Assembly: GCA_019828545.1 (NCBI GenBank)
Contig: JACVRA010000111.1
Span: 1-40,397 of the forward strand
From: Paracamarosporium sp. OC-R06-R3
Lineage: Eukaryota; Ascomycota; Dothideomycetes; Pleosporales; Didymosphaeriaceae
Length of the DNA: 40,397 nucleotides
Direction of reading: 5' to 3'
In this document: positions 10,871 through 21,175 of the stretch, piece after piece
Layout: every line of letters begins with the position of its first letter
Position numbering within the stretch: the stretch's first letter is position 1
Notes under the pieces: generated by a model
Seen by the model: only the letters and a program-made list of their open reading frames with translations
What the model was told of the DNA's origin: nothing
Database searches by the model: none
Position numbers and translations under genes: made by a program

Positions 10871-11104
10871 ATGATGAGCTTAGTGCGTGATTCCAAACGG
10901 TTGTTACAAGATTGTACTAATTTATTTCCAGGACGCATTGAAAAGCTCAGGTCGTGGCTAGAAAACTGTGCAATGTGGACAAGGAAAACGCAAGAAATTA
11001 TAGCGACTGTTCAAGAAGGGATGGTTAGCAAAGGAGCAGGAGACGTGGTTGCACGTCTTGAAGCTTATCTTGGGCTCTCCACCGCAGCATCAGCATTAGC
11101 ATGA
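10871..11104 (+). CDS. Possible small hypothetical protein, 77 aa
   Basis: Starts at the first of two adjacent ATG codons and runs MMSLVRDSKRLLQDCTNLFP to a C-terminal LGLSTAASALA before TGA. Composition suggests an alpha-helical soluble protein. The frame is open a little upstream without another ATG, so a missing 5' exon is possible. No family is recognised. The call rests only on frame length and composition. Confidence 0.3.
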   Translation: MMSLVRDSKRLLQDCTNLFPGRIEKLRSWLENCAMWTRKTQEIIATVQEGMVSKGAGDVVARLEAYLGLSTAASALA

Positions 11105-12225
11105 GGAAACTTTTCCTCTTCATGAGTGCAAGAGTTCAAGTCATAGTATAGCCAAGATTCTATTCTTTTTTCTATCTTGAATAATTTTTGAATGGTGCTG
11201 GAACTAACCAATAGTTTAATGTGGCTTAGGTGTGGCTAACACTGTGGCTAGTAGAGTCTACTCCTAAGTATTCTTAATCGCATCATGATTGCACCCTTCT
11301 TTTCTACGTACCTTGTCTTTCAATTATGTCGTCTGGCACTCCTAGCAGTATCTTGCCGACTAAGTCGTCTTTTTTCTATTTATACAGATTGTTCTACCGT
11401 TCGCCGCCCTGCCACCTAAAAGCGAGCTCCACTACGTAGGCGGGCTGTACCACGGCAACACGTTAAGCTACGTTCACTGCTCTAACCGTAGAGAAGCAGG
11501 GTGGAAGAACTGTAAACTCACAAACGCGCCCCAGGCCTTGCGTTACCTTATTCCTATAACAGACCGACGATACTTGGGAAGCCCTTCGCGCTCTCGCCGC
11601 GTGTTACACCATCTCCCATCTCCTTTTCTGAGTTTAAGAACCTCTACACCTTCCTTCAGCTTACGACGGACAACTACAACGATCCAGGATTTCAACAATA
11701 TGCACCATCACCTGTAGCGCGAGCAACACACGTTTACGCATCTCACTCTAATCCCCAAGTTGGCTATTCGTAAGAGCGCAGGCTCAGAGTTTCTCAGAGT
11801 TTCTGCACGTCTTGTCGCTTCCGAACCCGTTAGCAAAGACGGCTATAGAGGCGTATGGTATAACGGTGCAGGTGTTCGTGTCGGGGATAGGTATTGGCAT
11901 GAGGGTAGAAAAGACAATGAGTGAGCCATTGCAGGAGCGCCTCCGCATCCCAGCGGTGGATCCTGCACGTTCCTTGGAGACTTCCTGTTCTGAGATCGTC
12001 CAAGATGGACAGAAGCGGTTTGCTGTTTTCCATCCTTCGTTTAGAAGATTGAAATGGAAAGAGTATCACAGATGCAATGGGCCCTACGTGGCTAGAATGT
12101 TGGTACCGCCAAAGAGATGCACGGACCGCGTGTGGAAATAATAATGATAATAATAATACGTGACTATACTACGAAAGGCATACGTTTTCATTCTCCCGAC
12201 CCTTGATAGCAACATCTGGCATTGC
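11105..12225. other. Intergenic, no supported gene
   Basis: A CT-rich stretch around 11590-11690 resembles a fungal promoter or 5' leader, but no convincing coding sequence follows; a 109-codon frame ending at 12141 lacks an ATG start and a recognisable domain. A short ATAATAATA run at 12140-12160 is simple sequence. Confidence 0.4.
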
Positions 12226-13079
12226 CTAGGAGCACATGTTTTTCGGAAATCTCCGTCTTTTCCCCGTGACTAGATGCTCTGAGCTGATGTTACTACTGAT
12301 CTCGTGACGTCTTCTAGCATTGTTCGTGGCCTGGTTGAGCTCGCATCCTTCTGGGACTAGGGCAAAACCTTTAAACGTTGGAGCCGATCTTGTCTGCGTT
12401 CCTTCAGCCTGGATTTGTTGTTGAACGGGTCCGGCTTGGAACTGAGGGCGATCTTGTTGAGCGTCCTCTTGATGATCGTCGGCAGCCTCGTTAATCAGGG
12501 TCAGATCTGGAAACTTTCCCGAGGATATATTTCCTGAAGGCGTAGCCTCTTGCACTAGTTCAGGCGTAGAGTTAGGGTGGTGAAGGCTGGCTATGGATGG
12601 AGGTCTCGGCAAGTCTCCAGTTTTAAGCTTTTGCTTATTCGTAGCCTTCTCTTTCCAGTAACGTGAACCCTCCTCAGCCTTTCTCAACCTCTCCTCTAGT
12701 GCGCAGTGCTTACAATGAAGACAGCGTTCGTTTGGAGAGTCTTTTTCTTAAGAGTTAGGATAATCAGACAGAGGTGAGGGATCGTACCTGTTGATTCGAT
12801 GAGGCCATCGCCTGTCTCTGAGACAGATTCGGTCGAGGCATTCTGCGAGAATGAGGCTTGATGTTGTACTTTTTGCGTCCATTCATCCGATTCCAAGGTG
12901 TGATAAATGTGAGCCGCAACGACATTGCCGTCGAAGATTATGTGGTTCGTTTGGAGATAGTAGGTGTTCGTGAAACCGTGTCCAAGATGGGCGGTCAGCT
13001 CTATCGAGTTTTCTCTTTTTTTTGTCACCCAACCTAGCTTTTCGACCATGTTGTTTGAGAGATTGTACCCTTCAGCCAT
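12226..13079 (-). CDS. Two-exon hypothetical protein, about 270 aa
   Basis: Exon 1 (13079-12788) starts MAEGYNLSNNMVEKLGWVTK. A short 41-nt intron (12787-12747, GTACGA, branch CTAAC, CTTAAG) joins exon 2 (12746-12226) in phase. Exon 2 opens with a Cys/His-containing stretch, ERCLHCKHCALEERLRKAEE, that may begin a coiled coil, followed by a polar, Gln/Pro-rich and probably disordered tail ending in a basic GKRRRFPKNMCS, possibly a nuclear signal. No known domain was recognised. An upstream frame (13330-13034) could be a further 5' exon, but no clean splice join was found. The gene is fairly likely to be real because the spliced frame is continuous. Confidence 0.5.
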
Positions 13080-13889
13080 GATCGTACATTGGATGGTGGC
13101 GACAGAGCATACAAGACTCCGGCGACTGGGTCTCGCGACATAGAAATAGCAAAGTCTTCCCTCCCGGCTCGGTTAACGCGTTGCAGCTCGGTGGGCACAG
13201 TTACTGGGTGCGCTACGAATCGGAAATCGGGGCAACGCGTCAGGCGGTATTGGGGTGTCACGAACGTGGCGCGGTACGGGATCGCGATAATTTTGACCCT
13301 AGACATCCATGTCCAACCATCATTAGGCAAACAGCCTTAGATTGCACATGTAGAACCGATAGCATCCATGGGTCATGTACCCGACGTGCCACCGATAGCT
13401 TCTGGACCAAGCAGACGCTGTCCGCCTCATGAAGCGTGTGCAGAAAGCACCCAGAAGCGTGTGCAGAAAGCACCCAGAAGCGTGTGCAGAAAGCACCCAG
13501 AAGCGTGTGCAGAAAGACCTGCAGAAACCTGCAGGAATTACTTAAAGAGCATTTAAGCGACCATACTTGGCATTACCTACAGCCGGACGGGGCAATCGGC
13601 TCGCCTAGTTACCTTGTGGGCGATCTGCATTGCAATTGATTAAGTTGTTACATCCGGCCAGCTTTCGCGCAGTCATACGAGCAAGCTTGCTGTTAAAAAC
13701 AACTTTTTGGAGTACCTTTGCGTCGTCACGCAGCACGAAGATGTATCGGTCCATGCGAGCGTTTCATCATGAAGAAGCCATGGCGCGGGTATTGAGGTCT
13801 TCCGTCTTCATTCTCATATAATCTGAACCGCGTATATGATACTTAAAAGGTGCTGCTGCTTGTACATACTCATCCTATCTCGAACCAAC
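13080..13889. other. Intergenic with tandem repeat and promoter of gene C1
   Basis: The left part is upstream of the 270-aa gene. A 23-bp tandem repeat at 13.43-13.52 kb is listed separately. A TATA-like TATATGATACTT about 60 bases before the ATG at 13890 is a candidate core promoter for C1. Confidence 0.45.
13431..13516 (+). repeat. 23-bp tandem repeat, about 3.7 copies
   Basis: Unit begins GAAGCGTGTGCAGAAAGCAC; copies are essentially identical, so the array is young or homogenised. The last copy breaks into AAGACCTGCAG. A 29-base stretch of it (13443-13471) recurs exactly, in reverse complement, at 24529-24557. Confidence 0.9.
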
Positions 13890-14576
13890 ATGATGGCGCT
13901 CCAAGGTCTACAGCATCACGTCAAGTCGGAGGAGAAAGAAGAATGGGAAATTCCACCATATGGAGGTGGACCATCCTTCCCCGCTTATCTTCAGGCGTAT
14001 GAGTGAGTATCTACATACCTGTAGCACGCAGTTGCTGAATATCTTAGGAACTCACAAACTTCGTCCGGACTGCCTTCGTTAGAAGCGTGGTTGCACTGGA
14101 TGAAGGTTACAAATCCACCCGAAAGCAATAGCTACGTCTTCGATTCGACAGTCAAGGAGGAGCCCTCTGGTGTCCCCGTCTACGGCGACGCTGTGACGAC
14201 TTCGGTAATCCTGTCCGAGCAGGAGTCCAAAACCCAGTGTCGCTGCACCATCGACAGAGACACCATGAGGTCTCCAACAATCCCCCCCAGAACCGAAGAA
14301 CAAGCAGCGTGGGATGAAAAATCTTCGGCCCTCTCTGCATTGTGGGAAGAGATAGTGCAGGCCTACCCTGCGCAAGGCATTACCAGGAAAGGCCAGAAAC
14401 TCGAGGTACTCGGGACCAAAAGAACTGAGGGCCATATCATCAACCTAGCCACGGTCATACTCAAGCAGAGCCGCTTCGCTCTTGATGCCCAGGTTGAGCA
14501 GCACAGGAGCGCAGGTCGATGGGAGGAGGCCGAAATGTTGGAACGTGAACGCATGGCGATTTGCATCCGTTTATGA
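13890..14576 (+). CDS. Gene C1: hypothetical protein of the C family, 213 aa
   Basis: Exon 1 is 13890-14002 and exon 2 is 14048-14576, joined by a 45-nt intron with a perfect GTGAGT donor and ATCTTAG acceptor. A paralogue, C2, lies on the opposite strand near 21.2-21.9 kb. The two share an N-terminal KSE block, an intron at the same place with similar sequence, an LPxLE block after it, and a C-terminal helical block (C1 INLATVILKQSRFALDAQ, C2 LSLATVMLKQYRLVCKSQ) followed by an EE-rich helix. The protein is soluble and predicted mostly helical at the C-terminus, with no known domain. It converges on the two-RRM gene R1, and C2 likewise converges on R2, so the pairing was duplicated as a unit. 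A shared process with R1 is inference only. Confidence 0.75.
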
Positions 14577-14773
14577 TCGCATACTACTCGCTGGTGGTGG
14601 ATCTGCTACAGCGTCACAGTTAGAACCACCTTTCAAATTTGATGCAAGAGTACAAGATAGTTCGTGCATCGCAATTATATAGCATGCTATTCATGGTGAG
14701 CTACTCCTTCCTGACCTGATCTGTGTGCCGTGCCAACGTCGTCTCGCCTAGGCCCACCCCTGGTCAGAGCAAC

Positions 14774-14995
14774 ATGCGTGATGAAACTTACCTTAAACAT
14801 GGTGGCGAGCGCCTTCCCGTACATGCCTGGCGAAATTTGCGAGATCACATAGCGAACGTAGGCTCGCCGGTATATGCGTTAAGTTTCCATGCCACTCCCT
14901 TTGAGTTTGGTGACGAAAATCAATTCTCTGAAAGAATGCGCGAAACCTTAATCTACATTGGTGTCCACGCCGCCGCACCAAGCGTATCAGCATAG
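14774..14995 (+). CDS. Possible small protein or exon between C1 and R1
   Basis: A 73-codon frame from ATG at 14774. It contains LPVHAWRNLRDHIANVGSPV, which resembles the helix of the first RRM-like domain in neighbouring R1 and R3 (DWKSLKDHLRKV, DWKGLKDHIRKV). It may be a remnant or exon of a related protein. The resemblance is short and could be chance. An AG acceptor-like CCTAG lies just upstream at about 14752, but no matching upstream exon was identified. Confidence 0.3.
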   Translation: MRDETYLKHGGERLPVHAWRNLRDHIANVGSPVYALSFHATPFEFGDENQFSERMRETLIYIGVHAAAPSVSA

Positions 14996-15132
14996 GTAGT
15001 TCTGCGCCGCTAACGCGGGCTAGAGAGTCGTAGTCGAGTGCGAGGTCAACGAGGCACTCTGTATACATGGTCTGCTGGTCTCCATGAAGAGCATATATTG
15101 TAAATGCTGATCTAAGGCTACAATACAGAATC

Positions 15133-15151
15133 ACGGTAGAAACACTACCGT
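15133..15151. promoter_or_regulatory. Hairpin just 3' of R1
   Basis: Seven-base stem ACGGTAG/CTACCGT with a five-base loop, 22 bases beyond the R1 stop codon. The matching 3' flank of R3 (about 32622-32645) keeps GAAACATTACCGCATTAT, so homology of the two genes extends past their stops, but the stem is not intact there. It could be part of the 3' UTR; function unknown. Confidence 0.35.
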
Positions 15152-15172
15152 ATTATATAAACGCCAGCCCTT

Positions 15173-16035
15173 TCAAACATCAAGCAAACCAATAACGGTG
15201 ACTTCAGTGTCCATGCGTACCGTGAGAGTCCTACCAGCAAACGTGGTCTTATCAAGCGCACATATTGCACATTCTGCCTCAGCCTGTGTAAGAAATCTTG
15301 CAGTTGCTACACCCTTCGATTTACCTGTAGAATCTCTGTGTACGTTGGCTTTCTCTGGTCGTAAACCAACCTCGTTCAATCGCTGAGCCAGTTGATCAGT
15401 ATCTACGCGGTAGTTAAGACCTTGGATAAAGATTCCACGTGTTTCAGTTATCACTGTGCCGTGGCTCAAACTGACAGGCAGGTGTCTAGAGTTTTCTGAA
15501 TAAACTCCGTTGAGGGACCTGTGGTGACCGAAAGTGTAAACGGATGCTGGCGTGTAAGGTGAAGGCTGATAGTAACTGGAGAGTTGAAATGTAGGCTGTG
15601 TAGGCTGTGTAGTGCGGGTTCCGGAAAGACGATTGACAATCTCAATGTCAACTCCAGAGCTAAGCGAGTGACCTCTTTCGCCTGCGGCGTAGTGTCGATT
15701 GCAGTTGCATTTAAGTAGTTCCCAGTTTGTACGTCTTATGAATATATGAATCGACACTTGTCTAGTGTAAGCATCTAGAATAAAGTTAGCAAAAGATTAG
15801 CTCAACAGGCTTTTTACTAACTGTAGACTGCCTCTGTATCCTCCTTTTTCTTGAGTCTGCACCAACCCTGCATATTACCTCCCCTTTCGTATACCTCCAC
15901 TGTTCCTGGCTGTTCTCTCACTACTTTTCGGAGATGATCTTTCAAGCTTTTCCAATCCCTGAGGTACGGATATTTCTTGACTGAACCAGATATAACAAGT
16001 ATATATTCCTCAGGCGTATTGAGTATGGTAGGCAT
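15173..16035 (-). CDS. Gene R1: protein with two RRM-type domains, 271 aa
   Basis: Exon 1 (16035-15822) and exon 2 (15774-15173) are joined by a 47-nt intron (GTTAGT, branch GCTAAC, TTCTAG) inside the codon after VY. The first domain, about residues 10-85, has an RRM-like strand-helix order and a helix DWKSLKDHLRKV recalling the SWQDLKD helix of SR-protein pseudo-RRMs. A conserved LLKCNCNRH block follows, then a Ser/Tyr/Pro-rich linker. The canonical C-terminal RRM has RNP2 IFIQGL (186-191) and RNP1 KGVATARF (225-232). Expected role by fold: RNA binding; target and compartment unknown. R2 (20.2 kb) and R3 (32.7 kb) are paralogues with the same intron. R1 converges on C1. Confidence 0.82.
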
Positions 16036-16736
16036 TTTCGAGCAGATTTAGAGATAATTGAGGGACAGAATATTGCCGCACCGCAGATTATGGAAGACTG
16101 AAAGAGGTCCTTTATTTACGGATTTTACTCTGCCCAGTCTGTACGACCAAGTAGCGATACTCATTTCTGCTACCGGGTAAATAGAACTCTAATTAACGCA
16201 CACTATCTGGAATGTCGAAAATATCTCGTATTCATGCAAGGTGCCGGTGTGAAGCTGCGTATGTACGACGTACTGGGCGAAAGAATCTGTGTCACAATAA
16301 GCTGGCGTACATGTGTACCCGACCAAGCGCCAAACACTCATCCGCAATGACTATAAGCGATGAGGCTAGCGTGATGAAAGACTTGGCCAAGCGGGTCCTC
16401 TCTGGAAATCTGAATCAGACTACCAAACTGCGAGCAGACATTCTCTTCGAGGTCTGGTTCACTTACAGTACTACCGTGGGCTTAGACCCACCATTGACAA
16501 CACGAACGGCTATTCAATTTCACCTCTTGGGCCGTGCGTATATGTTGTAGATAACAAGAGTTTATGTCATAGCGAACGCTTTCCAGTTGTTTCATGAGCA
16601 TCCGGGCTTCGTTCAGCTTCACGTGAGCGCTGTTCTTGACAGTTGTCTGTTGCAGATCACGCGAGAATATAACAAGACCCAATTGAGCCCACAGGCTCGG
16701 TCAATGTGTTATAGACATAGCCAAGGCGACGTTTTT
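16036..16736. other. Intergenic, no supported gene
   Basis: Contains the R1 upstream region and a weak plus-strand frame (ATG at 16347, stop near 16550, starting MTISDEASVMKDLAKRVLSG) overlapped by an equally weak minus frame. Neither has a domain or splice support, so neither is called. Confidence 0.4.
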
Positions 16737-17321
16737 TTACTCTTGCTTAGTGTCCTCCTCGTGCTCAGTGTCCTCCTCGTGCTCAGTGTCCTCCTCAGTG
16801 TCCCCCTCGTNNNNNNNNNNNNNNNNNNNNNNNNNNNNNNNNNNNNNNNNNNNNNNNNNNNNNNNNNNNNNNNNNNNNNNNNNNNNNNNNNNNNNNNNNN
16901 NNNNNNNNNNNNNNNNNNNNNNNNNNNNNNNNNTGTCCTCCTCAGTGTCCCCCTCGTGCTCAGTGCGAAACATGATCTCATCCAGCGGAACAAGGGTTCT
17001 CTTGACTAAGCGACTACCAACCTGATTGTGATTCTTGAAGACATCACACAGCTCCCGTCCGAGATAGATTGCAAAGTCCCCTATTGTTCCACTCTTTTCA
17101 ATGTAGTCAACGGTCTCAACCGTTGATTGGGGCACCAAACCGCACAAGTGTCCTCGGTATTTGTTCCAGCTTAAATCGACCATCCTTGTGTAGAGTGTAG
17201 TATCTCTCTCTACAAAAAGTAAGACTGTTGCTGAAATGTCGCTTGCGGACAAGAAGACTTTTAAGACTTGATAGATGGTGACTCGCTCGTCATCACTTGT
17301 TGGAATTGAGATGCCTGCCAT
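16737..17321 (-). CDS. Hypothetical protein with acidic C-terminal repeats, interrupted by an assembly gap
   Basis: Starts at ATG 17321 (MAGISIPTSDDERVTIYQVL); the frame is open upstream, so a 5' exon is possible. About 120 residues of globular-looking sequence (for example CGLVPQSTVETVDYIEKSGT) lead into a Glu/Asp/Thr-rich repeat of EEDTEH and EGDTEED type. The repeat contains 123 unknown bases and ends EEDTKQE-stop. The gap is a multiple of three and both sides lie in the same frame, but its length may be arbitrary. No domain is recognised; the tail should be disordered and strongly acidic. Confidence 0.5.
   Translation of the reverse strand: MAGISIPTSDDERVTIYQVLKVFLSASDISATVLLFVERDTTLYTRMVDLSWNKYRGHLCGLVPQSTVETVDYIEKSGTIGDFAIYLGRELCDVFKNHNQVGSRLVKRTLVPLDEIMFRTEHEGDTEEDXXXXXXXXXXXXXXXXXXXXXXXXXXXXXXXXXXXXXXXXXXEGDTEEDTEHEEDTEHEEDTKQE
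16811..16933. other. Assembly gap (123 N) in a tandem repeat
   Basis: Both borders carry the same repeat (TGTCCTCCTCAGTGTCCCCC on the plus strand), so the assembly most likely collapsed or failed inside a longer array. The true repeat number is unknown. Confidence 0.98.
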
Positions 17322-18178
17322 TGGGTTCGTCTTGGTTGCAACGCAGTCTTCACGTGTAAGCAGCAAAGACTAAGATAGTATTCGGTCAACGTACCTGTCC
17401 TTGAGAGAATTCAGCAGCAGGTGATAAACGAGGGGATTGGCAGAGGATATAGAAAAGGGCTAAGTTGAGCTGTATAAGTTGTTGACGGTGGCTTTGATCG
17501 CCACAATCAAACAGTGTGTGCGCCACATGCCCCGATCCGCATTGATATGCCGCCATGATGGACCATCATGACGATCGAAAATCTGGGCTTTAGGGCGCTC
17601 GCAGACAGGGGTAGGTACCCTTGTCTGTTTGCTGCAGTTACGAGGCGAGACGTTCTGATCCGCGCTTTTAACACGAATATGACTCACTCTTGAAACGCAG
17701 ACAAGGCATTCCGTGAAGGGCGAGGCATGGTGTTCAACAACTTTTTTTTAGAACCAGGCTATATCGCCCTCGTCAACAAAGCCTTCTTCTTATCCTCAAA
17801 TGCTCTGGCTTAAATGCAGTCTGAGAGATAACGTGATCATTCAATTTAGCCATGATCGTAAATATGTTTGAGCGGTGGTGATGGAGCGGAGCATACGACC
17901 AGATCTCGCGGCCGAGAGTGAACAAATCTCTTGCATTAGCCTAATGCAGATATGCACGCTTATCGGTACCACCGAGGGGTTGCCGAATTCTACATGGTGT
18001 TTCACGCCAACCGTTCAGCGCCATAGGGTAACATACCTGCACGGTGAGCTACACAGCGCATGTAGTACGTCGCGTGCGGCTACAGTTCCGAATTCCGTTG
18101 GTGTGCGGCTGACACTAAAGTGCGAAAGAATAAAGTACCGTAAAGTCCTTTCTAGACGACACCTAGCATATTTTCGCC
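17322..18178. other. Intergenic, no supported gene
   Basis: Lies between two divergent genes and must hold both promoters. Overlapping short frames on both strands lack domains. No repeat or RNA gene was seen. Confidence 0.45.
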
Positions 18179-18921
18179 ATGTCCTCCGTGCCGATAGATT
18201 TCGACACCACTGAGCTCGTGTGCTCAGAACATGTTGTTTTTATACCTGGCGCACCATTTCACGACTGCGAGCAAGAAGAACTTCTGTTTATCTGTGGCGA
18301 GTCCACCGAAGACGAAGACGGAACAGCTGGCGAATCAGAGGTCCATCTTTTCGACCTCAGGGACAATGGCGAACTGTACGGGGCGTTCCTATCAGCTCAA
18401 CTGGGAGAAATTCACGAGGATGTTTTGAAAGAGATCATCACGGACCTGATAGAGCAGCTACAGGTGTACGATAATTGTCCCCCCTATGGCACTCCTGGAT
18501 TCAAACCATCATGGTGGCCCGAGTATGTACCATATAGCGACATAAATGGGTTGGTTACGACTGGTATGTATAAAGTTCGTCTATAAGTGTATAAGCTGTT
18601 AAGTTCAAAGTAGAACTTGCGATTCTAAGTAGCGAAATATTGCAGACTGGCCGTCCTCAAGATGAAGGAAAGCCACTAGACTTGCTTGAGCGATTCAAAC
18701 AGGCAGCAGCACTCGCATTCGCCCAGGGGGATCAGTTAGGGTGGTTAGGCTATGGCCCTGCTGCTAGCCGCGAAGAAAGAAGTCGTGTTGCTGTTGCCAA
18801 CATTATTCGGGTGGCCGAAGAGCGCAAAGATCCCACATTTAAGAGTCAGTTAGTCCGTTGGGTTGCTTATCCTGCACTAGTAGAGGAGGAGGAGGAGGAG
18901 GAGGAGGAGGAGGATGCATAG
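18179..18921 (+). CDS. Protein with WWP/VPY motif, YDR124W-like helical region, 231 aa
   Basis: Exon 1 (18179-18563) and exon 2 (18611-18921) are joined by a 47-nt intron with GTATGT donor and CAAAG acceptor. Using the next acceptor at 18645 would break the frame. Around residues 110-120 the protein has KPSWWPEYVPY, followed after splicing by helices (VELAILSSEILQTG, LLERFKQAAALAFAQ). From memory, a K-x-x-WWP-x-x-V motif followed by a helical bundle is typical of the fungal YDR124W-like domain family, which also occurs in subtelomeric accessory clusters; this assignment is tentative. The N-terminal third is acidic. The C-terminus is a run of ten Glu encoded by a GAG/GGA microsatellite (18883-18914), likely length-variable. 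A second WWP/VPY gene lies at 22.8-24.2 kb. Confidence 0.68.
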
Positions 18922-19206
18922 GCAACACTGCGATATGTAAATTTGCTGTCGAGATCAACGAAAGCTGCGTAACGGCTAGGCTATCGAGTCTACAGGATTG
19001 CATGTACGGAAAGCTACATAGGGAAGTATCAGCGAGCGGGGTTCTGTCCGTTCTCGATCCGCCTCGCTGTAATACGCGCGTTAAGCCACCGTCATTTGGT
19101 TAATCAGTCGGTGATCGCTGCCGCGACTCTGAATGAAGCTTTCTGCTGTCCTTTGTAGAATGTCTGTCATAACGATAAGCGAGAGCTTTTCTATTCTCCA
19201 AGCAGC

Positions 19207-19422
19207 TTACCAGTTCCTGCTGATCGCCTTCCACAAACAAGTATTACACATCCCCTGGCTCAGATCCACCAGCTTATGTTCGAGACCGTCCTCCAATTTA
19301 CAAGGCATGCTCAGCCTCATGTCCTCCGCTGTTTGGCATAACCGTAACATGTTTTTCGTACCGGGCAGAGGTAGCGGTTTCCAGAACCCACATGTATGAA
19401 GAGTGTAATGTATTTCGCACAT
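19207..19422 (-). CDS. Small Cys-containing hypothetical protein, 71 aa
   Basis: ATG at 19422 gives MCEIHYTLHTCGFWKPLPLP and ends CNTCLWKAISRNW. The pattern of a Cys/His-bearing start (C-x2-H-x4-H-x-C-G) and a C-x2-C near the end resembles small fungal proteins that open with MC...HxxCGH and probably bind metal; this is an impression, not a firm family call. A GTAAGC donor overlaps the last codon, so one more exon is possible, though the nearest acceptor gives an immediate stop. No signal peptide. Confidence 0.4.
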   Translation of the reverse strand: MCEIHYTLHTCGFWKPLPLPGTKNMLRLCQTAEDMRLSMPCKLEDGLEHKLVDLSQGMCNTCLWKAISRNW

Positions 19423-20207
19423 AACAAACGATATTGTTAGATGAAGAGGAGAGGCGGAAACGACATTAGCGACACCCGCTATAGATAGATAGGCCAAAAG
19501 CCTGCGACGATCCGTTCTCGATAAACGAATTCTGTCGTTGAAAAGACAGCCCGCCGGATATTGCGCAACCAGTTTCGTGCTTCCGGCAGGTGCGGAGTAA
19601 CCTGACCCTTTGGAAGTGCAGGGGTGTGATTGCTATTAGATTCGTCTCCCGTCGAATCTACGAGGGTCCATGCGGCGGCACTCGCCTTGCAGTGCATTTT
19701 CGTCATCTGCTCGTTTTTGGGTGCGATGCGCAGATTGCTTGAGGCTGCACAGACTATTGTGAAAAGCGGGGTGGTGCCGCACAGACCACATCGACATCCA
19801 GCGCAGTGGGACTCGCTTACAGGCTGCATGGAACAGGCGGTGATGTGAATAAACGGTGATGTGTGGAATAAGCGGTGATGCGCGGAGTGGGGGGGCCGCA
19901 TGGCGTGTCTTGGCTTCGGATGCAGGGTGTATGTACATCGCTTAATGGACGCCGCTCAGCAAAACCAGCCACAAGCCCGGCCGGACTTTCGTATCAGTGT
20001 ATGATTCGCTATCACCAGGAAGCAGATGGCAGCACGGTTCTGAGCAGCTTCGGATGATGCGCCACAATGAGAAGTAGGTTGGAAACGACTATTATCAGGT
20101 GCATTTTTTAGAACGTACGTAATCCGGTGTGGGTAATCCTCCAAACACCTTGCAAAGATTCTCCTATGATTATTTTTCTGTCCTCTTCTACCACAACCGG
20201 ATCCAAC
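19423..20207. other. Intergenic, no supported gene
   Basis: Overlapping short frames on both strands without domains. Around 19836-19890 an imperfect GGTGATGTG-type repeat of about 20 bp occurs three times. The right end is the upstream region of the R2 pseudogene. Confidence 0.4.
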
Positions 20208-21075
20208 ATGCCTACCCCAAATAGAAAGGAGGAGCCTTCCCAGCACTTTCTACTTATCGTTTCTGGTCGACTGCACAAAGCCCCGTACCTTGCGACTTGG
20301 CAAGGCTTCAAAGACTGGCTCCGCCAAGTGGGAACAGTACAGCCTGGATTTGTGAACGTTGTTGAGGGGGAAATTCCAGGAGAAATTCTAGGATGGTGTA
20401 GATTCAAGCATATAGAAGATCCTATTTCTGTTTACGGTTGGTAGTATCGATTAACGCTGATTAATAATTAGCTAACTACAAGCTTGAGATACTCGTTCTA
20501 AACAAGCCGTAATCCACATCTTCGCAACAAGTCTGTCCACGCATTATTGGAACCTGATTAAGTGTAACTGCAACCAGCATTTTGCGGGAATCAGAGGCCA
20601 CTCGCCTGATCATTCAGGGATCGATTTTCATGCCTTACCTGCACGCCGTCCCCCTCCGAACGCCGATTATCATCAACCCACACCATATACGCCCTATCCG
20701 GTTCCAAGCTACATGATTCAACCAGCCTATTCGCTGAGCGCTGGGGGACTTCCTGTGAACATGAACCAGGGAGCGGTCGTCATCAAGATACGGGGAATTT
20801 ACCTCCAAGGTTTAGACTGTAGTATAGGACACACCGAGCTCGGACAATGGCTATCTTGTTTTGGATTATGACCAACGCAGGTTCGGGTACACACAACCTC
20901 AAAAGGTGTCGCAACTACAGAGTTTTCTACGAGATATGAGGCAGAGTACGCAGTTTCTATACTTGACGGGAAGGAACTGGCTGGGAAGTACCTTACTGTG
21001 CGCATGGACACCACAACCCCTATTCTCAGTTCGCTCGAGCCCTTGGTTGTGGACGGTACTGCTCGTAATGCTTGA
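20208..21075 (+). pseudogene. Gene R2: two-RRM paralogue with an in-frame stop
   Basis: Exon 1 (20208-20436, 229 nt, the same length as in R3) has KAPYLATWQGFKDWLRQV. The intron is 20437-20488 (52 nt, branch GCTAAC, acceptor CTTGAG), at the same position and phase as in R1 and R3. Exon 2 runs 20489-21075 and keeps LIKCNCNQHF, RNP2-like IYLQGL and SKGVATTEF. At 20869-20871 the frame reads TGA inside GL-stop-PTQ, where R3 has GLRPTQ and R1 GLRPEK. A CGA-to-TGA change explains this and is the kind RIP produces. A few residues between RNP2 and RNP1 are also missing, and the donor is weakened to GTTGGT. The second RRM is therefore lost unless the stop is read through; a truncated protein of about 203 residues keeping the first domain is possible. 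Confidence 0.8.
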
Positions 21076-21175
21076 ATGGATGAGCGCGTGCACAATGCTG
21101 CAATTCCATTCGCTTGTGGTGTTCGTAGATTAGATCTTTGGGAACCACGAAATTCATGACAAGAAGTGTATTTTC

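Noticed and set aside
13034..13330. Minus-strand 98-codon frame as first exon of the 270-aa gene
   Set aside because: No donor/acceptor pair joins it in phase to the downstream exon; the ATG at 13079 is sufficient.
13431..13516. CRISPR-like array
   Set aside because: Units are direct tandem copies without spacers, and the genome is eukaryotic.
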